A DNA stretch of 64,000 bases from Insolitispirillum peregrinum (GTDB taxonomy: Bacteria; Pseudomonadota; Alphaproteobacteria; Rhodospirillales; Rhodospirillaceae), in the NCBI RefSeq assembly GCF_042665255.1, contig NZ_JBHTCD010000027.1; one strand, written 5' to 3'. Made by a program: the position numbers and the translations under genes. Under the pieces are notes generated by a model, which had not been told where the DNA came from, ran no database searches, and saw only the letters and a program-made list of their open reading frames with translations. Shown piece by piece: positions 59,675 to 64,000 of this stretch. Numbering within the stretch: the first letter of the stretch is position 1; every line of letters begins with the position of its first letter.

Positions 59675-60181
59675 ATGAGCTACCAGAAGAAGGGTCAGCG
59701 CCTGTCGGTGTGGGCGCGCGGTTTTGCTGGCGCTTTGGCGCTTGCGGCAGTATCGGTGACCTCGGTGCCGGGCGAAGCCTTTGCCAAGGGCCCCAGCCGT
59801 TGCGCCAACAAGACCGAAGCCAGCGCCCTGCACATGCGCTCGCTGCAAAACCACCTGATGGTTGCCGCCCTGTCCTGTGACAAGCGGAACGAATACGACG
59901 CCTTCGTCACCCGCTTCAACAAGACGCTGAGCAACAGCGGCAAGACCATGAAGCAGTATTTCCAGGGAGCCTGGGGCAAAAGCTCGGGCAGCCAGCTCGA
60001 CAACTATGTGACCTACATCGCCAACCGCGTTTCGGTCCAGAGCCTCGACAACCGCGTCAGCTTCTGCAACGCCGCCAACGACATGATCCAGCATGTGATG
60101 AAGCTCGACGACGCCGGGCTGGCCAGCTACAGCGCCACCCTGCCGAAGGAAAACACCGAAGCGCCGCAGGTCTGCCTGTAA
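59675..60181 (+). CDS. Secreted hypothetical protein (168 aa)
   Basis: The product is about 168 residues from MSYQKKGQRLSVWARGFAGA, with a signal peptide ending near GEAFAKGP. Four Cys residues in the mature part (SRCANKTE, LSCDKRNE, SFCNAAND and the C-terminal VCL) could form two disulphides. The layout is seen in uncharacterised periplasmic proteins of this group. No function is known to me. The 230 bases upstream hold no gene I can support. Confidence 0.75.
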   Translation: MSYQKKGQRLSVWARGFAGALALAAVSVTSVPGEAFAKGPSRCANKTEASALHMRSLQNHLMVAALSCDKRNEYDAFVTRFNKTLSNSGKTMKQYFQGAWGKSSGSQLDNYVTYIANRVSVQSLDNRVSFCNAANDMIQHVMKLDDAGLASYSATLPKENTEAPQVCL

Positions 60182-60200
60182 GCTTTGATGTCGTTCTGCA

Positions 60201-60233
60201 CAGCCCCCGGCGGGAGACCCCTGCCGGGGGCTG
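60201..60233. terminator. Terminator between convergent genes
   Basis: CAGCCCCCGGC (60201-60211) pairs perfectly with GCCGGGGGCTG (60223-60233) over 11 bases with an 11-base loop. It lies between the secreted protein gene and recX, which converge, so it can serve either strand, though the U-tract is weak. Confidence 0.7.
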
Positions 60234-60240
60234 TGTCATT

Positions 60241-60873
60241 TCAGCCCACCGAGTCTGCCCAGTCTTCCGCCTGTTCCGGTGTCTCGGCATCAATCACCTG
60301 CCGGGCAATGTCCAGATCAAAGCCTTGGCGGGCCAGCGCCGCCAGATCACGCTCCCGCCGCTCGCTGCGGAGTTCCCCTTCCCCGCGCCATGGCCCCAGA
60401 CGGCGGCGGCGGGCATAGGCAACAGCGGCCATCCGGTCCGACTGGCGGGCGTCGTCAAAGCCCTGCTCTTCCCCCAGCCGATCCAGCGCGGCAACGATGT
60501 CGTCCTCCGCCACCCCTTTCTGTGCCAGCTTTTGCCGGATGGTGCGGGTGGCGGTGCCTCGGGCATTCAGGCTGCGGGCGCGGGCCTCGGCAAAGGCGCC
60601 ATCGTTCAGCCATCCTTGCTTCTGCAAGCTGTCGAGCACCGCCTCGATCCACCTGGCCACCTCGTCGGCATCGCCGCCATGGGCCTGCAGGGACCGCCAC
60701 GCCTTGCGCTCCAGCACCTGCCGCAGCCCGGCGCGCGAGGTGGCAAAGCGGCCCAGATGGTACAGCGCCGCATTCATCAGCGACGTCTTGCTGACCTTGC
60801 GCACCGGTTTGGCACCGGATCGCGGTGCCGGGGCGGCCTTCCGCTCGGGGGGCAACAGCTCGTCGTCAGACAT
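60241..60873 (-). CDS. recX: RecX-type regulator of RecA
   Basis: The product is about 210 residues from MSDDELLPPERKAAPAPRSG. The helical repeats typical of RecX are visible: ALYHLGRFATSRAGLRQVLE, FAEARARSLNARGTATRTIR, QKLAQKGVAEDDIVAALDRL. RecX inhibits RecA filament growth. No recA gene lies in the window. Confidence 0.88.
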   Translation of the reverse strand: MSDDELLPPERKAAPAPRSGAKPVRKVSKTSLMNAALYHLGRFATSRAGLRQVLERKAWRSLQAHGGDADEVARWIEAVLDSLQKQGWLNDGAFAEARARSLNARGTATRTIRQKLAQKGVAEDDIVAALDRLGEEQGFDDARQSDRMAAVAYARRRRLGPWRGEGELRSERRERDLAALARQGFDLDIARQVIDAETPEQAEDWADSVG

Positions 60874-60992
60874 CGGGGCAACTCCTCGCAAGGGGCGGAA
60901 TAAAGTCAGGAGGCAGCAGGGCGGGGTTGCCAGATGCGCCCCCGCTCCCTACCTTTCGCTACGTTTCTTTGCCAGAGCAGGATGAGTGCATC

Positions 60993-61823
60993 ATGGATCG
61001 TTCCCCCACCGCCCCAGCCCCGCAACCGATCGGGCTGATGCCGCCCCGCCAGATGGGGGCCGTCAACTGGCGCGGCCTGTGGGAGCTGTATCTTAAGGAA
61101 GTCCGCCGGTTCGTCAAAGTCTGGCTCCAGACCATTGCCGCCCCGATGGTGACCTCGCTGCTGTTTCTGGCCATTTTTGCCCTGTCGCTGGGCGATGCCG
61201 TCCATACCGCAGGCGGGGTCAGCTTTCTGGAATTCCTCGCCCCCGGCCTGATCATGATGACCATGGTGCAGAACGCCTTTGCCAACACCTCGTCTTCGGT
61301 GATCATCTCCAAGGTGCAGGGCAACATCGTTGACGTGCTGATGCCGCCGATCAGCCCCGGTGAACTGACCGTCGCCTATGCTCTGGGGGGGATGACCCGT
61401 GGGGTGGTGGTCGGCATTGCCGTGGCTCTCGGGATGATTTTCTTTGTCCCCCTGCACGCCGCACACCCGCTGTACATCCTGTTCCATGCCATCGGCGCAT
61501 CGCTGATGCTGTCGGTACTGGGGGTGCTGGCCGGGGTGTGGTCGGAGAAATTCGACCACATGGCGGCGTTCACCAACTTTATCGTTACCCCGCTGTCGTT
61601 CCTGTCCGGCACCTTTTATTCCCTTGACCGCCTGCCGCCTGATTTTCAGGCCTTTGCCCACTTCAACCCGTTCTTTTACATGATCGACGGCTTCCGTTAT
61701 GGCTTCATCGCCCACCCAGACGCCCTGCCGCTGACCGGGCTGGCAGTGGTCGGTGTGACCGATGTGGTGCTGCTGGTGGCCTGCTGGCTGCTGATCCGGT
61801 CGGGCTACAAACTGAAAAACTGA
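60993..61823 (+). CDS. ABC-2 type permease
   Basis: The product is 276 residues from MDRSPTAPAPQPIGLMPPRQ, with six predicted membrane segments and the ABC-2 features FLEFLAPGLIMMTMVQNAFA and PLSFLSGTFYSLDRLPPDFQ. It resembles the YadH/NodJ/DrrB permeases that export hydrophobic or lipid-linked molecules. The partner ATPase is not in the window. Confidence 0.9.
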   Translation: MDRSPTAPAPQPIGLMPPRQMGAVNWRGLWELYLKEVRRFVKVWLQTIAAPMVTSLLFLAIFALSLGDAVHTAGGVSFLEFLAPGLIMMTMVQNAFANTSSSVIISKVQGNIVDVLMPPISPGELTVAYALGGMTRGVVVGIAVALGMIFFVPLHAAHPLYILFHAIGASLMLSVLGVLAGVWSEKFDHMAAFTNFIVTPLSFLSGTFYSLDRLPPDFQAFAHFNPFFYMIDGFRYGFIAHPDALPLTGLAVVGVTDVVLLVACWLLIRSGYKLKN

Positions 61824-61875
61824 TCACACTATCGGGCAAAACGCCCTCCGATCCGGCGTTCCCTACCCGCACTGA

Positions 61876-61958
61876 TTGACAAGGGCGCACGCACCCCCAA
61901 TAATCCTCGGCTTTCCGGGCGGAGTCTTATCGGGTCACAGGCGTGCTCCGCCCCTTTT
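61876..61958 (+). promoter_or_regulatory. argD promoter and attenuator-like hairpin
   Basis: TTGACA (61876-61881) and AATAAT (61899-61904), 17 bases apart, form a strong promoter. Downstream, GGGCGGAG (61917-61924) pairs with CTCCGCCC (61946-61953), followed by C and four T residues. This leaves a terminator-like hairpin in the untranslated leader, 26 bases before the argD ATG. Confidence 0.55.
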
Positions 61959-61983
61959 CGACAGCGAAGGACGTTGGAGAACG

Positions 61984-63171
61984 ATGACCATTCCCGTTGT
62001 GATGCCAACCTATGCTCGGTATGACCTCGCCTTCGAGCGGGGCGAAGGCGCTTGGCTGTACACGGTGGATGGCCGACGATTCCTCGACTTTGGCTCGGGG
62101 ATTGCGGTGACCGCGCTGGGTCATGCCCACCCGAAGCTGGTCAAGGCGTTGCAGGATCAGGCCGCCAAGGTCTGGCATACCTCGAACCTGTACCACATCC
62201 CCGGCCAGAAACGTGTCGCCGAACTTCTGGTCGCCAATTCGTTTGCCGATACGGTGTTCTTCTGCAACTCGGGGGCCGAGGCCAACGAAGGCGCGATCAA
62301 GATGTCGCGCAAGTTCCACCAGAGCCGGGGCAGCGACCGCTACCGGACCATGGTCTGCGTCAATGCCTTCCATGGCCGGACGCTGGCGACCATCGCCGCT
62401 GGCGGTCAGGCCAAGCACCTGAGCGGTTTTGCCCCGATGGTGCAGGGCTTTGACCATGTGCCGTTCGGCAACCTGAACGAAGCCCGCGCCGCCATCACCG
62501 GCGAAACCGCCGCCATTCTGGTCGAGCCGGTGCAGGGTGAAGGCGGCATCACCGCCGCCAGCGCCGACTATCTGCGCGGTCTGCGCCAGATGGCCGACGA
62601 ATTCGGCCTGCTGCTGATGTTTGACGAAGTGCAGACCGGCATTGGCCGCACCGGCAAGCTGTACGCCCACCAGTGGGCCGACATCACCCCCGACATTGTG
62701 ACCACCGCCAAGGGGCTGGGCGGCGGCTTCCCGGTCGGGGCCATTCTGGCCACCGAGCAGGCCGCCAGCGCCATGGCCGCTGGTACCCACGGAACCACCT
62801 ATGGCGGCAACCCGCTGGCGATGGCCTGCGCCGAAGCGGTGCTGACCGAAGTGCTGTCGGCTGGCTTCCTTGATGGCGTCAATGCCACCGCCCACACCCT
62901 GTGGGACGGCCTGCGCGCGCTGGCCAACCGCTATCCGACGGTGATTTCCGACGTGCGCGGCATGGGCCTGATGATCGGCCTGAAAGCCGTTGCCGAAGGC
63001 GGCAATGGTGTGCTGGTCAAGGAACTGATGGAGCGCGGCATGTTGACGGTGCCTGCCGGTGACAACGTGGTGCGCCTGCTGCCGCCGCTGATCGTCGGGG
63101 AGGCTGAAATCACGCTGGCCCTGCAAACGCTGGATGCCGCCTGTGCGGCCATTGCCCAAGGAACGGCATAA
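61984..63171 (+). CDS. argD: Acetylornithine aminotransferase
   Basis: The 395-residue PLP-dependent enzyme of arginine synthesis starts MTIPVVMPTYARYDLAFERG behind GTTGGAGAACG. Class III motifs are FLDFGSGIAVTALGHAHPKL, FFCNSGAEANEGAIKMSRKF, and LLMFDEVQTGIGRTGKLYAH; the PLP lysine is in TTAKGLGGGFPVGAIL. It is followed after 86 bases by argF, a common operon. Confidence 0.95.
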   Translation: MTIPVVMPTYARYDLAFERGEGAWLYTVDGRRFLDFGSGIAVTALGHAHPKLVKALQDQAAKVWHTSNLYHIPGQKRVAELLVANSFADTVFFCNSGAEANEGAIKMSRKFHQSRGSDRYRTMVCVNAFHGRTLATIAAGGQAKHLSGFAPMVQGFDHVPFGNLNEARAAITGETAAILVEPVQGEGGITAASADYLRGLRQMADEFGLLLMFDEVQTGIGRTGKLYAHQWADITPDIVTTAKGLGGGFPVGAILATEQAASAMAAGTHGTTYGGNPLAMACAEAVLTEVLSAGFLDGVNATAHTLWDGLRALANRYPTVISDVRGMGLMIGLKAVAEGGNGVLVKELMERGMLTVPAGDNVVRLLPPLIVGEAEITLALQTLDAACAAIAQGTA

Positions 63172-63257
63172 CGGGGAGGCTGGCCCGTCCCTCGGGCCAG
63201 CCCATGCCGCCTTGCTACAAGAAAGGCGTTTTCCCCGCCGGGAGAACGGTAGATACA

Positions 63258-64000
63258 ATGAGCATTCGTCATTTTCTCGATCTGGACCGGTTCGACGGCG
63301 CCACGCTGCGGACCATCCTCGATATTGCCAAGGATTTGAAGGCCAACGGCGGCGCTCCGCTGCCCGGCAAGCAGTTGGCGATGATCTTTGAAAAGCCTTC
63401 GACCCGTACCCGCGTCTCGTTCGAAGTCGGCATGCGCCAGCTGGGCGGCAACGTCATCGTGCTGACCGCCGCCGAATGCCAGTTCGGCCATGGGGAAACC
63501 ATCGGCGATACCGCCCGCGTCCTGTCGCGCTTTGTCGACGCGATCATGATCCGCACCGACTTCCCCAGCAAGATGGAAGAGCTGGCCGCCGCCGCCACCG
63601 TGCCGGTGATCAATGGGCTGACCCACGAAACCCATCCGTGCCAGATCATGGCCGACATCATGACCTTTGAAGAACACCGGGGCCCGATCGCTGGCAAGAC
63701 CGTCCTGTGGTCCGGTGATGGCAACAACGTCTGCCATTCGTGGATTCAGGCCGCCGCCCTGTTCGGCTTTGAAATGCGCATTGCCTCCCCCGCCGACCTG
63801 CAGCCCAGCGCCGCTGTCGTCGAATGGGCACGGGCGCAAGGCGCGACCATCGTTCTGGGCGACAATGCGCAGGAACTGGCCAAGGGCGCTGATTGCGTGG
63901 TGACTGATTGCTGGGTGTCGATGGGCTTTGAAGAAGGCGACCGCCACGCCCAGCTCCGCCCCTATCAGGTCAACGAAAGCCTGATGGCACTGACCAACCC
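63258..64000 (+). CDS. argF: Ornithine carbamoyltransferase (partial, runs off the right edge)
   Basis: About 247 codons are present from MSIRHFLDLDRFDGATLRTI. The carbamoyl-phosphate site FEKPSTRTRVSFEVGMRQLG and HETHPCQIMADIMTF are intact, as is VLWSGDGNNVCHSWIQAAAL. It converts ornithine and carbamoyl phosphate to citrulline. The 3' end, including the C-terminal ornithine-site Cys motif, lies beyond the window. Confidence 0.95.
   Translation, partial: MSIRHFLDLDRFDGATLRTILDIAKDLKANGGAPLPGKQLAMIFEKPSTRTRVSFEVGMRQLGGNVIVLTAAECQFGHGETIGDTARVLSRFVDAIMIRTDFPSKMEELAAAATVPVINGLTHETHPCQIMADIMTFEEHRGPIAGKTVLWSGDGNNVCHSWIQAAALFGFEMRIASPADLQPSAAVVEWARAQGATIVLGDNAQELAKGADCVVTDCWVSMGFEEGDRHAQLRPYQVNESLMALTN

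Overview
The window is high-G+C DNA whose core genes (rplY-pth-ychF, argD-argF, recX, lpxR-like, TRAP and Dpp-type transporters) point to an alphaproteobacterium, probably Rhodospirillales-like; the species cannot be fixed from sequence reading alone. No rRNA or tRNA gene was recognised.

Region 1 (1 to about 27.97 kb) is a mobilizable accessory element, entered part-way. From left to right it holds an ArdC-type antirestriction/zincin/Toprim protein, small plasmid-type genes, a fertility-inhibition-like gene, a complete type I-E CRISPR-Cas locus (cas3-cas8e-cas11-cas6e-cas7-cas5-cas1-cas2, 3.9-12.2 kb) with a leader and an array of 38 good repeats plus one decayed repeat (12.28-14.63 kb), a MOBP-type relaxase/helicase, a Bro-N gene, a MobC-like gene, a candidate oriT inverted repeat, 10-bp-phased TGCGAC repeats, a large serine recombinase, a triple palindromic operator, a RelE/HigA-like toxin-antitoxin pair with two operators laid over its promoter, and a tightly overlapping minus-strand operon (27.8 down to 22.9 kb). 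That operon starts with a small unknown gene and a winged-helix replication-like protein whose linker codons carry four iteron-like repeats; it ends in three unknown genes joined stop-to-start with no spacer.

Region 2 (about 28.0-51.4 kb) is chromosomal in character: a catabolic and transport cluster for amide, carbamoyl or hydantoin-type compounds. One strand encodes an M20 hydrolase, class II aldolase, Dpp/Opp-type ABC transporter, ketopantoate-reductase-like protein, N-carbamoyl-amino-acid/allantoate amidohydrolase, acetylpolyamine-amidohydrolase/HDAC-like enzyme, cupin and EamA exporter. The other carries a BASS-like transporter and a TRAP transporter (dctPQM). Divergent from dctP is a fused HyuA-HyuB hydantoinase/oxoprolinase followed by a MarR-type regulator. 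An EamA and a Bcr/CflA-type MFS exporter follow. The inferred flow is import (ABC, TRAP), hydrolysis (HyuAB, HyuC, M20, deacetylase) and export of by-products.

Region 3 (51.4-64 kb) is core-like: a multi-PAS sensor kinase, rplY-pth-ychF, a 35%-histidine 100-residue protein overlapping a LysM/YkuD lipoprotein, an LpxR-like outer membrane protein, an unknown secreted protein, recX, an ABC-2 permease, and argD followed by argF, which runs off the right edge.

The most notable points are: a full type I-E system carried by a mobilizable element beside other conjugation- and restriction-related genes; a strict C/T bias at repeat position 29 that hints at the PAM; a perfect IHF consensus in the leader; an intragenic iteron cluster resembling the lambda O/ori arrangement; and several unexplained repeat and operator arrays.
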